From Fuerstiella sp041398845 (lineage in GTDB: Bacteria; Planctomycetota; Planctomycetia; Planctomycetales; Planctomycetaceae): a DNA stretch of 64,000 nucleotides. Below are positions 55,069 to 64,000 of the stretch, in pieces; the stretch's first letter is position 1; each line of letters starts with the position of its first letter. A program made the translations under genes and the position numbers. The stretch is from assembly GCA_041398845.1 (NCBI GenBank), contig JAWKTZ010000008.1, positions 744,001 through 808,000 on the forward strand. The letters run 5' to 3'. Below the pieces are notes generated by a model that worked only from the letters and a program-made list of their open reading frames with translations, was not told where the DNA came from and searched no databases.

Positions 55069-55626
55069 TCATTCCGGCAGCATGATCATCCATTGAGCCA
55101 TGCCGACGATGACGGCACCGAACAACAACAGGCCGATCAGCAGGCCGACGCCATACACTGTGCGGATGCCGTCATCCGGAACCTCGGCCTGCGACAGAAT
55201 GCGTTTGCTCAGCACGCTGCACACCCATGTCCAGTGCAGCATCACATGCAACAATACGCTCAGACCCAGCACCGACAGCAACGCAAACTGCACACTGCAC
55301 CATTGTCCGTAGTTCATTGCCCACAGGCTGGCTCCGCGAGCGGCCACGCCGGGAGGAAAGACGAACTGCACGATAACCGCCACGATGCACAGCGCCACAA
55401 AGACGGCTCCCAGAAACACGTCCAGCCAGAAGTTGACCAGCGTCCTGGAAATCCGTCCGGGCGCGCGAATGGCCGGAGGTGCGGAGTGTTCGTGATCGTC
55501 GTGGTGCAGCAGTGGTTTCTTTCCGGCCCCCGATGGCATCGCCGCTCGAACCACCGTGCGTGTTGCGGTGGAATCGGCAACAGAAGAGTCAGTGGGGGAT
55601 CCTTCTGCGGGACGCTCAGTTTCCAT
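55069..55626 (-). CDS. DUF4405-like integral membrane protein
   Basis: The 185-residue protein has a polar N terminus (about 1-62) and four membrane segments at about 65-85, 95-120, 125-145 and 155-180. The FWLDVFLGAVFVAL helix, GQWCSVQFALLSVLGLSVLLHVMLHWTW with histidines, and VQFVFPPG resemble DUF4405, whose members have histidine pairs like cytochrome b membrane proteins. Heme binding is possible but not shown. It is on the opposite strand from the T6SS genes and unrelated to them. Confidence 0.7.
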   Translation of the reverse strand: METERPAEGSPTDSSVADSTATRTVVRAAMPSGAGKKPLLHHDDHEHSAPPAIRAPGRISRTLVNFWLDVFLGAVFVALCIVAVIVQFVFPPGVAARGASLWAMNYGQWCSVQFALLSVLGLSVLLHVMLHWTWVCSVLSKRILSQAEVPDDGIRTVYGVGLLIGLLLFGAVIVGMAQWMIMLPE

Positions 55627-55915
55627 AATCGCGGATGCCTCATCGATCGTTCAGAATACGCTGCAGTCGGCACCGGCCGATGAATCCGCAGACTTCGGAG
55701 AAATTGGAATGTCACGCCCTGAGTTTAGCAGACCGAACGACGTTTCACGAGACGGGAAAATGTCGCATATCGGCTTCCTCAAATGCGACACTTGAATCTG
55801 AGCTTCGTTCGCACAGACGACAGTCGGCCACGCGGACTGACTTCCCGGGAACGGCCGTGTAAACTTGTAGCAACTCCGTTCGTGTCCCATCATTCGTCTC
55901 ATGAGTTGCCCGCCA

Positions 55916-57322
55916 ATGAAACACATTCCCGCCATATCGCTGATCCGGCTCACCATCTGCTTTGCATTCATAAATCACGGTGCGGCTGACGATCCATTGC
56001 GTCCGTGGTCACAGAATCCATGGTACTGGAGCTACCACGCCAAACCGGTGCTGCTGCTGGGCGGCAGTGACGATGACAACCTGTTTCAGTGGCCGGAGCA
56101 GGACCTGGTCAAACAGCTTGATCGCCTTGCGGCTGCGGGCGGTAACGTGATTCGCAATACCATGAGCGACCGCAGGGACAAGGGCTTCGAAGTGTTTCCG
56201 TTCAGGCAGCTTGACAACGGGAAGTATGATCTGAATGCATGGAACGAAGAGTACTGGGCGCGATTTGAGCGATTGTTGACGGAAACCGCCCGGCGAAACA
56301 TTGTTGTGCAGATCGAAATCTGGGACCGCTTTGATTACGTCGACCAGAACGGATCCGATCGCTGGCAGATTCATCCGTACAATCCCGGCAACAACGTCAC
56401 GTACTCATATGAAGACTCCGGTTTCTCGAAACGTTACCCGGATCATCCCGGAGCCAACAAACAACCATTCTTCTTTACCACGCCAAAGCAGCGCAACAAC
56501 ACCGTGGTCCTGAAGTATCAGCAGCAGTTTGTCAACAGGCTGCTGGAGACTTCGCTGCAATTCGACCACGTGCTGTATTGCATGGACAACGAAACCAACG
56601 GAGAAGAAGAATGGAGCCGCTACTGGGCTGAGTTTGTGAAGGATCGAGCTGCTCGAAGCAACCGGACCGTGTACGTCACGGAAATGTGGGACGACTGGAA
56701 TCTGGCCGCCGAACGCCACAGACGAACCTTTGATCATCCGGAACTGTATGACTTCGTTGACGTTTCTCAGAACAATCACAACAAAGGCCGAAAGCACTGG
56801 GACAATTTTCTGCACGTGCGACAGTCTCTGAGAAATCAGCCTCGCCCCATGAACACGACAAAGACGTACGGAGCTGACGGAAACAAATTCGGCCACACCG
56901 ATCAGGATGCCATTGAACGGTTCTGGCGGCATCTGCTGGCCGGAGCGGCCTCGATTCGCTTCCATCGACCGGACTCCGGCCTTGGTCTGAACGACAAAGC
57001 CGTCGCCTGCATCAAGGCAGCTCGCCGACTGGAAGCCTTCATTCCGCTCTGGACTGTCCAGCCGGCCGATGAGCTCCTGTCCGATTGTGATGCAAACGAA
57101 GCCTACATGGCCGCAGACAAGGGGCGATCGTATGCCGTCTATTTCCCGGCCGGTGGCAACATTCAACTGGACCTGACCGACGCAGCGGGGGAATTCGCCC
57201 TTTCCTGGATCAACATCCAGTCCGGTGAACCCGGCCCTCAGCAAGAGATCAGCGGAGGCAGCCACGTCAGGCTGTCACCGCCCGGCAACGAAAACTGGGC
57301 GGCTGCAATCGTTGCCCGGTGA
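55916..57322 (+). CDS. Secreted TIM-barrel glycosidase-like protein
   Basis: After a signal peptide (MKHIPAISLIRLTICFAF), the 468-residue product has a block pattern of glycoside hydrolase-like proteins: LVKQLDRLAAAGGNVIRNTMSD, WARFERLLTETARRNIVVQIEIWDRFDY, and YCMDNETNGEEEW, where the acidic residues could be catalytic. A small C-terminal beta domain follows. It is similar in style to DUF4038-type putative glycosidases common in Planctomycetota. The start may be ATG 55901, five residues earlier. Substrate unknown. Confidence 0.7.
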   Translation: MKHIPAISLIRLTICFAFINHGAADDPLRPWSQNPWYWSYHAKPVLLLGGSDDDNLFQWPEQDLVKQLDRLAAAGGNVIRNTMSDRRDKGFEVFPFRQLDNGKYDLNAWNEEYWARFERLLTETARRNIVVQIEIWDRFDYVDQNGSDRWQIHPYNPGNNVTYSYEDSGFSKRYPDHPGANKQPFFFTTPKQRNNTVVLKYQQQFVNRLLETSLQFDHVLYCMDNETNGEEEWSRYWAEFVKDRAARSNRTVYVTEMWDDWNLAAERHRRTFDHPELYDFVDVSQNNHNKGRKHWDNFLHVRQSLRNQPRPMNTTKTYGADGNKFGHTDQDAIERFWRHLLAGAASIRFHRPDSGLGLNDKAVACIKAARRLEAFIPLWTVQPADELLSDCDANEAYMAADKGRSYAVYFPAGGNIQLDLTDAAGEFALSWINIQSGEPGPQQEISGGSHVRLSPPGNENWAAAIVAR

Positions 57323-57379
57323 CTGCCATGTGACTTCACTCCATGCAGTCATCGAATTGACAAACGGTGTTCCTTGTTC

Positions 57380-58687
57380 TCAGTCGGCCACGGGCAGTCG
57401 GATCTTGTGGCCGCGGATGCAGTCGAGCTGACTGAGTTCCGTGTCGGCGGCCTGCAGGCGGCCTTCTGTGGTGCGGTGCGTCATGATGACAAGGCGAGCT
57501 GTTCCGTCGTCCATGTCTTCCGGAGTTTCGTCCTGATGGACTGACGAGATGCTGATTTCGTTGCGTCCCAGGACATCGGTAATATCAGCCAGCACATGCG
57601 GTCGGTCGGCCACTGTCATTCGCAGATAGTAGCGTCGACTGAGTTCTTCCTTTGGCTGCACGGGCAGCGACGGTTGTTTGAGCATTCGCAGAATGGATGA
57701 GAAGGTCAGAGCGGTGCGACCGGTCGCGTAGTCGATGATGTCTGCCACGACAGCCGACGCGGTGGGAAGCTGGCCGGCCCCGGCACCGGAAAATGTGGCT
57801 CGACCAATGGCATCCCCTTCCACGGCGACAATGTTGTTCGCTCCGTCAATTTGAGCAATCGTGCGGTCTTTGCGAATGAGCGTCGGCTGCACACTGAGTT
57901 CCAGACGCTCTTTGTTCAGCCGTGATGTGGCCAGCAGTTTGATCTTGTATCCCAGGTTGTCGGCGACCTGCAGGTCCAGCAGTTCAAGGCAGTCGATCCC
58001 CTGCTGAACGATGTCCGGCAGTTTCACTGATGTTGAAAAGGCCAGTCGAGTCAGGATGATCAGCTTTTGAGCGGCATCGGTGCCGTCCACATCCATCGCC
58101 GGATCCGCTTCTGCGTAGCCCAGGGCCTGAGCCTCCTTCAGAGCATCGCCGTAGGTCTGTCGATCATCCAGCATCCGGGTCAGAATAAAATTGCTGGTGC
58201 CGTTCAGAATGGCTTCCAGTGACAGAATGCGGTTGCCGGCCAGGGATTGAGTGACTGCGCTGATGATGGGAATGCCTCCGGCCACCGCCGCTTCAAAGCC
58301 AATCGTGCGACTGTTGTCGGCTGCGAGCTGAAACAGGTCGGCCCCGTGAGCATAAATCAAAGCCTTGTTGGCGGTGACGACGTCCTTGCCGGCCGTCAGA
58401 AACCGCTGCATGTAGTCGTAGGCAGGATCAATGCCACCGACCAACTGAACCACCAGTTGAATGTCCGGGTCGTCGATCACCGCCTGAACATCCGACGTTA
58501 CGGTGATTCCTTCCGGGAGAAATTCGCGGGTTTTCGTGGGATCTCGCACCACCACGCGGCGGACGCAAACGGCCCGACCAGCTCGAGTTGCGATCGCGGC
58601 TGCATGATTCGACAGAATGCGAGCGACTCCGGAACCGACGGTGCCGAAGCCGATCAAAGCGATATTCAGAGGAAACGTGTTGGTCAT
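57380..58687 (-). CDS. hom: Homoserine dehydrogenase
   Basis: This 435-residue enzyme reduces aspartate semialdehyde to homoserine in threonine and methionine synthesis. It has the nucleotide-binding GFGTVGSGVARIL, the TANKALIYAHG block, LEAILNGTSNFILTRM and EADPAMDVDGTDAAQKL, and a C-terminal ACT domain (about residues 350-430, YYLRMTVADRPHVLADI) for feedback inhibition by threonine. Convergent with the glycosidase-like gene. Confidence 0.95.
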   Translation of the reverse strand: MTNTFPLNIALIGFGTVGSGVARILSNHAAAIATRAGRAVCVRRVVVRDPTKTREFLPEGITVTSDVQAVIDDPDIQLVVQLVGGIDPAYDYMQRFLTAGKDVVTANKALIYAHGADLFQLAADNSRTIGFEAAVAGGIPIISAVTQSLAGNRILSLEAILNGTSNFILTRMLDDRQTYGDALKEAQALGYAEADPAMDVDGTDAAQKLIILTRLAFSTSVKLPDIVQQGIDCLELLDLQVADNLGYKIKLLATSRLNKERLELSVQPTLIRKDRTIAQIDGANNIVAVEGDAIGRATFSGAGAGQLPTASAVVADIIDYATGRTALTFSSILRMLKQPSLPVQPKEELSRRYYLRMTVADRPHVLADITDVLGRNEISISSVHQDETPEDMDDGTARLVIMTHRTTEGRLQAADTELSQLDCIRGHKIRLPVAD

Positions 58688-59127
58688 GGTTTGTGTGGCT
58701 GAAAGAATAGAGGCTATCTGAAAAAGGGTCTGACCCTCTCCGGGCAGCCTTTTTGACTGTCATTTTGCCCTCCAAAGGGTCAGACCCCTTTTTCAGATAC
58801 TGTCGGCTGTTGGCGAGCAATGTAGCCATCTTCCGGCGGCATGATGTACTGCACTTCCGGATTTTTCGACGAAGCGTGTCGGGTTCCGGAAAAAGAGCGA
58901 CAGGTCGCCTTTTCGTCGTTACTGAGTTAATTCCGTGGTGGAAATCCGGAATTTGTTCTGTCGATCTGCAGAAATCGCATCTCAAATTGAGGGATTCGCA
59001 GTTCGTGTCGTTCACAGGTTGAGTCGCCCGCAGCTCTGTTTATACTGGGCGTTTCGGGGCGAGGTGCCGCCCGGTCTGCTGGCCAGGCGTCAGTAGAAGA
59101 CTGCAGAAGTCAGGGAGAACCGGAAGG
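58688..59127. other. Intergenic region with palindrome, upstream of mqnA
   Basis: About 440 bases between divergent hom and mqnA. It contains the palindrome listed separately (58715-58799), and probably both promoters. I see no gene; the frame at 58753-59022 has no coding character. Confidence 0.5.
58715..58799. repeat. REP-like palindrome upstream of hom
   Basis: TATCTGAAAAAGGGTCTGACCCT (58715-58737) is complementary to 58776-58799 except for one extra base. The word GGGTCAGACCCC with a run of A/T is common in dispersed REP-type elements. The inner GGGCA and TGCCC extend the pairing. Confidence 0.85.
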
Positions 59128-60003
59128 ATGCGAGCTATCGCGAAACCGGTGAAGATTATGATAAGACCCACTCACATGCCCGATTCAGTCCAAACAGCTC
59201 CTGCGATGGTGCGACTGGGAGCTGTCAGTTACCTGAATTCCCGGCCGTTAATTCAGGATTTGGACCAGTTGCTGCCGGGTTCAGACATTCGTCTGGACTA
59301 CCCCAGCCGACTGGCCGATTCTCTGGCTGACCGTTTTCTGGATGTGGCATTGATTCCATCCATTGAATACTTTCGTCGGCCGGGCTATGAAATTATTTCG
59401 GACGCCTGTGTGGCGGCTCGGGGTGAAGTGCTGAGCGTCAAGTTGTATTGCCGCGTCCATCCCGGCAGTGTTCAGCGAATTGCGCTCGACGAAGGTTCGC
59501 GCACGAGTGCCACGCTTTCGAGGATCATTCTGGCCGAACGTTACGGTGCGTTTCCGGAGAGTGAGCCGTTGTCGATGGATTCGATGACCACCGACAGTTC
59601 GGCGGATGCGGTGCTGTTGATTGGTGATCGAGCCATGCATGCTCCTCCTGAATCCTTTGTGGAAGTCATGGATCTGGGGCAGATGTGGTACGAATGGACG
59701 GGACTGCCGTTTGTCTTTGCAATGTGGGTGGCTCACAGGGATGCGGACACCACGGGAATCGCCACGGCACTCAACACGGCACGTGATCGGGGACTGGCAA
59801 ACATTCAGCAGATCGCGGCAACGGAAGCTCCGAAGCTGAACATCAGTCAGCAGACGGCTCAGAATTATCTGACAAAGAATCTGCACTACAAAATGACGTC
59901 GGCCGAACGCTCCGGCCTGCAACTGTTTCACGAACTGGCCTCAGCGCACAATCTGGTCGACCACAATGCCCATCTCGTCTTCTCCGATTACGTCACTGCT
60001 TGA
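59128..60003 (+). CDS. mqnA: Chorismate dehydratase (futalosine pathway)
   Basis: MqnA converts chorismate to 3-enolpyruvylbenzoate, the first committed step of the futalosine menaquinone route. The 291-residue product has VRLGAVSYLNSRPLI near the start, VALIPSIEYFRRPG, the SVKLY strand and the GLPFVFAMWVA motif near the C terminus, all typical of the family. The frame includes ATGs at 59128, 59158 and 59176; a GGAAGG and GGGAG lie just before 59128. It overlaps mqnC by 38 bases. Confidence 0.93.
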   Translation: MRAIAKPVKIMIRPTHMPDSVQTAPAMVRLGAVSYLNSRPLIQDLDQLLPGSDIRLDYPSRLADSLADRFLDVALIPSIEYFRRPGYEIISDACVAARGEVLSVKLYCRVHPGSVQRIALDEGSRTSATLSRIILAERYGAFPESEPLSMDSMTTDSSADAVLLIGDRAMHAPPESFVEVMDLGQMWYEWTGLPFVFAMWVAHRDADTTGIATALNTARDRGLANIQQIAATEAPKLNISQQTAQNYLTKNLHYKMTSAERSGLQLFHELASAHNLVDHNAHLVFSDYVTA

Positions 60004-61102
60004 CAAAGCCGTCGCGGGCGACCGCCTGACTCCGGACGAAGGTTTGCTGCTGCTTCAGTCGCACGACCTGACGGCCATCGGAGCTGCCGCTGATGCGGTG
60101 ACCAGACGTCTGCATCCGGAGCCGTTTCGCACCTATAACATCGACCGCAACATCAACTACACCAACGCGTGTACGGCGGTCTGTGACTTCTGCGCGTTTT
60201 ACCGCCCGCCCGATCATCCGGAGGTGTACGTGCTGCCGACGAATGTGCTCCTGAAGAAGATTGAAGAAACGGTGGAACTGGGTGGAGACCAGATTCTGCT
60301 GCAGGGCGGCCTGCATCCCAAACTGCCGCTCGAATGGTACGAAGACATGCTGCGGACAGTGAAGCAGCATTTTCCCCAGGTCAACATCCACGGATTCAGT
60401 CCGCCGGAAATTCATCACTTCACGAAGATTTCAAAACTGCCCTTGACGACGGTTCTGGAGCGTCTGAAAGCGGCCGGACTGGGGAGCATTCCGGGCGGCG
60501 GCGGAGAGATTCTGGTTGACAGAGTCCGCAAAGAGATCACTCGCGGCAAAGTGCTTACGGATGACTGGCTGAATGTGATGCGAGTCTGGCATCAACTGGG
60601 AGGCAAATCGACCGCAACCATGATGTTCGGGCACGTGGAAACTCTGGCGGAACGCATTGAGCATCTTGAGCGTGTGCGGCAGTTGCAGGACGAAACCAGC
60701 GGCTTTACGGCGTTCATCTGCTGGACGTTCCAGCCGGATCATACCGACATGGACCACATCCCGCCGGCGGGAGCGTTTGAATATCTGAAGACCCAGGCTG
60801 TGAGTCGACTGTATCTGGACAATATTCCCAACATTCAGTCTTCGTGGGTGACTCAGGGAGAAAAAGTCGGGCAACTGGCACTGCTGTTTGGTGCCAATGA
60901 CATGGGCAGTCTGATGATTGAAGAGAACGTGGTGTCTCAGGCGGGCACGGTGTACCATATGTCCGTCGAAGGAATCCGGCGGTGTATTCAGAATGCCGGG
61001 TATACTCCAAGACAGAGGAACGTGTTTTACGAGTACATCAATGACTCCGTTGAGGGAACGCTGAAACCTTCTGCACCAATTCTGCCGATTCTGCAGGGCT
61101 AA
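59966..61102 (+). CDS. mqnC: Cyclic dehypoxanthinyl futalosine synthase
   Basis: MqnC is the radical SAM enzyme that cyclises dehypoxanthinyl futalosine. The 378-residue product has CTAVCDFC (Cys69, Cys73, Cys76) for the 4Fe-4S cluster, LQGGLHPKLPLEWYEDM, and GAGGEIL-like GGGGEILVDRVRKEI typical of MqnC/MqnE. It overlaps mqnA, so the two are co-expressed. Other pathway genes (mqnB, mqnD, mqnE) are not in the window. Confidence 0.94.
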   Translation: MPISSSPITSLLDKAVAGDRLTPDEGLLLLQSHDLTAIGAAADAVTRRLHPEPFRTYNIDRNINYTNACTAVCDFCAFYRPPDHPEVYVLPTNVLLKKIEETVELGGDQILLQGGLHPKLPLEWYEDMLRTVKQHFPQVNIHGFSPPEIHHFTKISKLPLTTVLERLKAAGLGSIPGGGGEILVDRVRKEITRGKVLTDDWLNVMRVWHQLGGKSTATMMFGHVETLAERIEHLERVRQLQDETSGFTAFICWTFQPDHTDMDHIPPAGAFEYLKTQAVSRLYLDNIPNIQSSWVTQGEKVGQLALLFGANDMGSLMIEENVVSQAGTVYHMSVEGIRRCIQNAGYTPRQRNVFYEYINDSVEGTLKPSAPILPILQG

Positions 61103-61220
61103 ACCTTCCAGGCCGAACCGCGAATCCCCGGCCGCGCGGGACGAGATGTGGTAGCGTCGTTTATCAGACCACGCGACGTTTCCCTTCACCTGAACTTTTC
61201 CCATCCCGGCCCACCGTACC

Positions 61221-61973
61221 ATGATTCGAGTTCAGGGACTGAGCAAGGAGTTTCACGACTTCAACGGCGTGTTCCGGGCATTGGACAATGTGTCCTTTGA
61301 AGTGCATCCCGGAGAAATCTACGGCCTGCTGGGCCCCAACGGAGCCGGGAAAACCACCTGCCTGCGAATCCTGAGCACGGTTCTGAAACCGAGTCGCGGG
61401 CTGGCGGAAGTGGCCGGCATCAATGTCATGCACGATGCCGAAGGAGTTCGTCGCAAGATTGGATTCATGTCCTGCAACACAGGCATTTACGACCGCATGA
61501 CGGCTCGCGAAATGGTCGAATACTTCGGCCGACTGTACGGCATTCCCGAAGACCGGCTGCAGGATCGCATCAACGAACTGTTTGATGTGCTGCAGATGAA
61601 TGACATCAGAGATCGTCTGGGATCCAAGATGTCGACCGGCATGAAACAGAAGGTTTCGATTGCCCGCACGATCGTGCATGACCCGCCGGTGATCATCTTT
61701 GACGAACCCACGTCCGGGCTGGATGTGCTGGTGGCTCGCAATGTGCTGCAGACGGTGGCGGCCCTGAAGGAACAGGGCAAATGCATCATTTTTTCCACAC
61801 ACATCATGCGCGAAGTTGAAAAACTGTGCGACCGCATTGCCGTGATTCATAAAGGGCGGATTGTGGATGAAGGAACTCTGCCGGAACTGGCCGATCGCCA
61901 CGATCAGCCAGACGTGGAAGAATTGTTTTTCGACCTGATTGAACAACGCGAAGCGGAGATCGCCGGGAGGTAG
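61221..61973 (+). CDS. ABC transporter ATP-binding protein (NatA type)
   Basis: The 250-residue ATPase has Walker A GPNGAGKTT (38-46), Walker B VIIFDEPTSGLD and an atypical signature MSTGMKQKVSIAR, in which STGMK stands where LSGGQ is usual, as seen in NatA-like and other ABC-2 exporters. It is followed 15 bases later by the matching permease gene, so they form one sodium- or drug-export type unit. Confidence 0.92.
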   Translation: MIRVQGLSKEFHDFNGVFRALDNVSFEVHPGEIYGLLGPNGAGKTTCLRILSTVLKPSRGLAEVAGINVMHDAEGVRRKIGFMSCNTGIYDRMTAREMVEYFGRLYGIPEDRLQDRINELFDVLQMNDIRDRLGSKMSTGMKQKVSIARTIVHDPPVIIFDEPTSGLDVLVARNVLQTVAALKEQGKCIIFSTHIMREVEKLCDRIAVIHKGRIVDEGTLPELADRHDQPDVEELFFDLIEQREAEIAGR

Positions 61974-61988
61974 ATCTACGGAAGCATC

Positions 61989-64000
61989 ATGAACTGGAAG
62001 AATGTCAAACTGATTTTTCTGCGGGAGGTCCGTGACCAGTTGCGCGACCGGCGCACGCTGTTCATGATCACCATTCTGCCGCTGCTGCTGTACCCGATGC
62101 TCGGACTGGGCATGGTGCAGATGATGCTGACATTCAGCGAACAGCAGCGAGCGGTGGTGATTCTGAATGCCGCCGATCTGCCCGCTGAACCGGCGTTTCT
62201 GGACGACAACGGGATTCAGCAGCAGTGGTTTTCGGGCGGACAGGACGACGCCTCGCGACTGCAGATCGTCACCGACGTTCCGACCGATTCCACAACCGAA
62301 CCCGAACAGGTGCAGCCTCGGCAGTTGTCGCAGGCGGAACTGCTGCAGCATGGCCAGGCTCTGGCCGAATCGTTTGCGACTCTGGATCAGACGTCCGACA
62401 CCGCACCGGTTTCGCTGGAAGAATTCAGTGAGGCGTTTTCGAAGAGCGGCATTCAGGTCCTGGTGCTGGTTCCCGAAGGTTATGCCGAATCCATCCGTGC
62501 TCTGCAGCAGCACGCCGATGACGGCGCGGTCGTTCCGGCTGATCTGCCGAAACTGGTTGTGATCCGCAACAGTGCTGACGACAAATCGGCCGTTGCCTTC
62601 GGACGCGTGCAGTCTGCATTGCGGCGCTGGGAAGATGCTCTGCGTGCTCAGACGTTTCAGCAGGCCAACCTGCGTCCGGAGCTTCAGTCGCCCGGTCAAC
62701 TGGATTTTGTCGAACTGGCTCGCGGGGAAGAAGTGTCCGCGAATGTCTGGAGCAAATTATTTCCGGCACTGCTGGTCATTATGGCTCTGACGGGAGCCTT
62801 CTATCCGGCAATTGATCTGGGCGCGGGAGAAAAAGAACGTGGCACGATGGAGACGCTGCTGATCAGTCCGGCTCGCCGTGTTGAACTGGTGATGGGCAAG
62901 TTCTGCACGATTCTGATGTTCAGCATCGGCACGGCGTTGATGAATCTGCTGAGCATGGGTTTCACGGGCCGACATATGGCCGCCACGATGGGGGCTGCGG
63001 TGGGTGACAATGTCAGCCTTGACCTGCCGGGAGGACAGGCATTGATCTGGCTGGTGATCCTGCTGATTCCGCTCGCCGCGTTGTTCAGTGCGCTGTGTCT
63101 GGCTCTGGCGACGTTTGCGAAGTCGACCAAGGAAGGTCAGTATTACCTGACGCCTCTGCTGATGGTGATCATGGGGCTGACCATGTTCTGCCTGTCGCCG
63201 GCCGTGGAAATGACTCCGCTGTACAGTGTGATTCCCGTGGTGAACGTGGCCTTGCTGCTGAAGGGGCTGCTGCTGACGACATCCTCGTCCGGCGACCTGC
63301 TGGGTTATGCCATTCCCGTGCTGGTGTCGAGTTTCGGGTACAGCGTGCTGGCCATCTGGTGGGCCATTGATCTGTACAACAGCGAAGGCGTGCTGTTCCG
63401 AGAGGCCGAAAAATTCGAACTGCGTTCGTGGCTGGTCAGCCTGTCTCGCGATAAGGAGCCGGTGCCTGCGTTCCCGGAAGCTGTTTTCTGTTTCATCATC
63501 ATTCTGTTTCTGCAGTTTGTTGCCATGAACTATATGGCTCCGGATCTGAGCGGCACGGATGCGGAAGCCGGACAGAATATTCTGCAGGTGACCGTGATCC
63601 AGCAGCTCACCATGATCGCGTGCCCCGCCATTTTCATGGGCATTCTGCTCACGACCAGTCTGCGAGCCACCTTTCGGTTGCGCCGGCCTTCGGTGTTGAG
63701 CATGCTGATGGGGATTGGGCTGGCCATGCTGGCTCACCCGATCAGCATTGAACTCAGCACCTTTATGGTGGAACGGGGCTTCCTGCCGCCTCCGCCAATG
63801 GAAGCTCTGTCACGAGTCAACAGACTGCTCAGCTCCGGTGCGCTGCCGGAATGGATGCTGATTGCCGTGTTCGCAGTAACTCCGGCAATCTGCGAAGAGA
63901 TTGCGTTTCGCGGGTTCATCCTGAGCGGGCTGGCTCGGGGAAATCGTCTGGGCATGGCGGTGATCGTGAGCAGTCTGATGTTTGGTATCGTGCATATGAT
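61989..64000 (+). CDS. NatB-type ABC permease fused to a CPBP protease domain (3' end cut by window)
   Basis: The frame is open from ATG 61989 to the window end (more than 670 residues). It begins with a membrane helix (MITILPLLLYPMLGLG), a long external domain (about 50-260), then several helices of the NatB/ABC-2 type (FPALLVIMALTGAFYPAIDLGAGEKERGTMETLL, GQYYLTPLLMVIMGLT). The last part, after about residue 620, contains EEIAFRGFIL and FGIVH, the motifs of CPBP (CAAX-like) intramembrane proteases. Such fusions are found in Planctomycetota. The C terminus is missing, so whether the protease domain is complete cannot be judged. Confidence 0.85.
   Translation, partial: MNWKNVKLIFLREVRDQLRDRRTLFMITILPLLLYPMLGLGMVQMMLTFSEQQRAVVILNAADLPAEPAFLDDNGIQQQWFSGGQDDASRLQIVTDVPTDSTTEPEQVQPRQLSQAELLQHGQALAESFATLDQTSDTAPVSLEEFSEAFSKSGIQVLVLVPEGYAESIRALQQHADDGAVVPADLPKLVVIRNSADDKSAVAFGRVQSALRRWEDALRAQTFQQANLRPELQSPGQLDFVELARGEEVSANVWSKLFPALLVIMALTGAFYPAIDLGAGEKERGTMETLLISPARRVELVMGKFCTILMFSIGTALMNLLSMGFTGRHMAATMGAAVGDNVSLDLPGGQALIWLVILLIPLAALFSALCLALATFAKSTKEGQYYLTPLLMVIMGLTMFCLSPAVEMTPLYSVIPVVNVALLLKGLLLTTSSSGDLLGYAIPVLVSSFGYSVLAIWWAIDLYNSEGVLFREAEKFELRSWLVSLSRDKEPVPAFPEAVFCFIIILFLQFVAMNYMAPDLSGTDAEAGQNILQVTVIQQLTMIACPAIFMGILLTTSLRATFRLRRPSVLSMLMGIGLAMLAHPISIELSTFMVERGFLPPPPMEALSRVNRLLSSGALPEWMLIAVFAVTPAICEEIAFRGFILSGLARGNRLGMAVIVSSLMFGIVHM

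Noticed and set aside
61164..62699. Minus-strand 511-codon frame opposite the NatA and NatB genes
   Set aside because: Both plus-strand genes have clear motifs; the antisense product is rich in His and Gln with no family.

Overview
The window looks like a chromosomal segment of a member of the Planctomycetota (inference). The reasons are a 16S rRNA gene with its own processing stem and terminator and no 23S or 5S gene behind it, large secreted PQQ-propeller/LamG and DUF6807-like proteins, a Tat-signal Gfo/Idh/MocA oxidoreductase, a Ser/Thr kinase followed by membrane segments, many genes without a clear Shine-Dalgarno, and the futalosine menaquinone genes mqnA/mqnC. No taxonomic search was possible.

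Layout. 1-6.7 kb: three large envelope-type proteins of unknown function, the last with a Gln/Gly/Ala repeat tract that has slipped out of frame and back. 6.7-11.2 kb: polX, tRNA-Ser(UGA) and a lone 16S rRNA gene, all on the minus strand. 11.3-18.6 kb: a kinase / metallophosphoesterase / universal stress protein set joined by ATGA overlaps, a DUF6807-like lipoprotein, a small CxxCH protein with a strong terminator, and a Tat-exported oxidoreductase. 18.6-19.1 kb: three tandem copies of a ~188-bp hairpin-rich repeat. 19.1-23.1 kb: a secreted methyltransferase-like + PQQ propeller + LamG protein. 23.4-26.6 kb: dapA, an OleD-like reductase and an MFS protein. 26.6-27.4 kb: a decayed phosphofructokinase remnant and a large palindrome. 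27.5-32.4 kb: alpha-glucan phosphorylase, then a four-gene overlapping MotA/TolQ-TolR-like membrane module that includes a 53-aa protein. 32.6-37.3 kb: dnaE and a zinc alcohol dehydrogenase, followed by a second tandem repeat.

37.5-55.0 kb is a type VI secretion cluster. tssK-tssL run leftward. A small unknown gene, a sigma-28-type sigma factor, and tssA, tssB, tssC, a second tssC-like gene (impD), impE/tagJ, tssE, tssF, tssG and tssH/clpV run rightward, in the same order as the classical imp locus. tssM, tssJ, hcp, vgrG and PAAR genes are not in the window. Downstream of clpV come an unknown 145-aa protein, a possibly frameshifted Gly-rich peptide, and a protein whose pattern fits the bacterial RNase A-like (CdiA-CT type) toxin fold. 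That protein is the best effector candidate.

55.0-64.0 kb: a DUF4405-like membrane protein, a secreted glycosidase-like protein, homoserine dehydrogenase, mqnA-mqnC, and a NatA-type ATPase followed by a NatB permease fused to a CPBP protease domain and cut by the window end. Long palindromes at 50.7 and 58.7 kb resemble REP-like elements. The points most worth follow-up are the T6SS with its own sigma factor and candidate RNase effector, and the MotA/TolR-like four-gene module.
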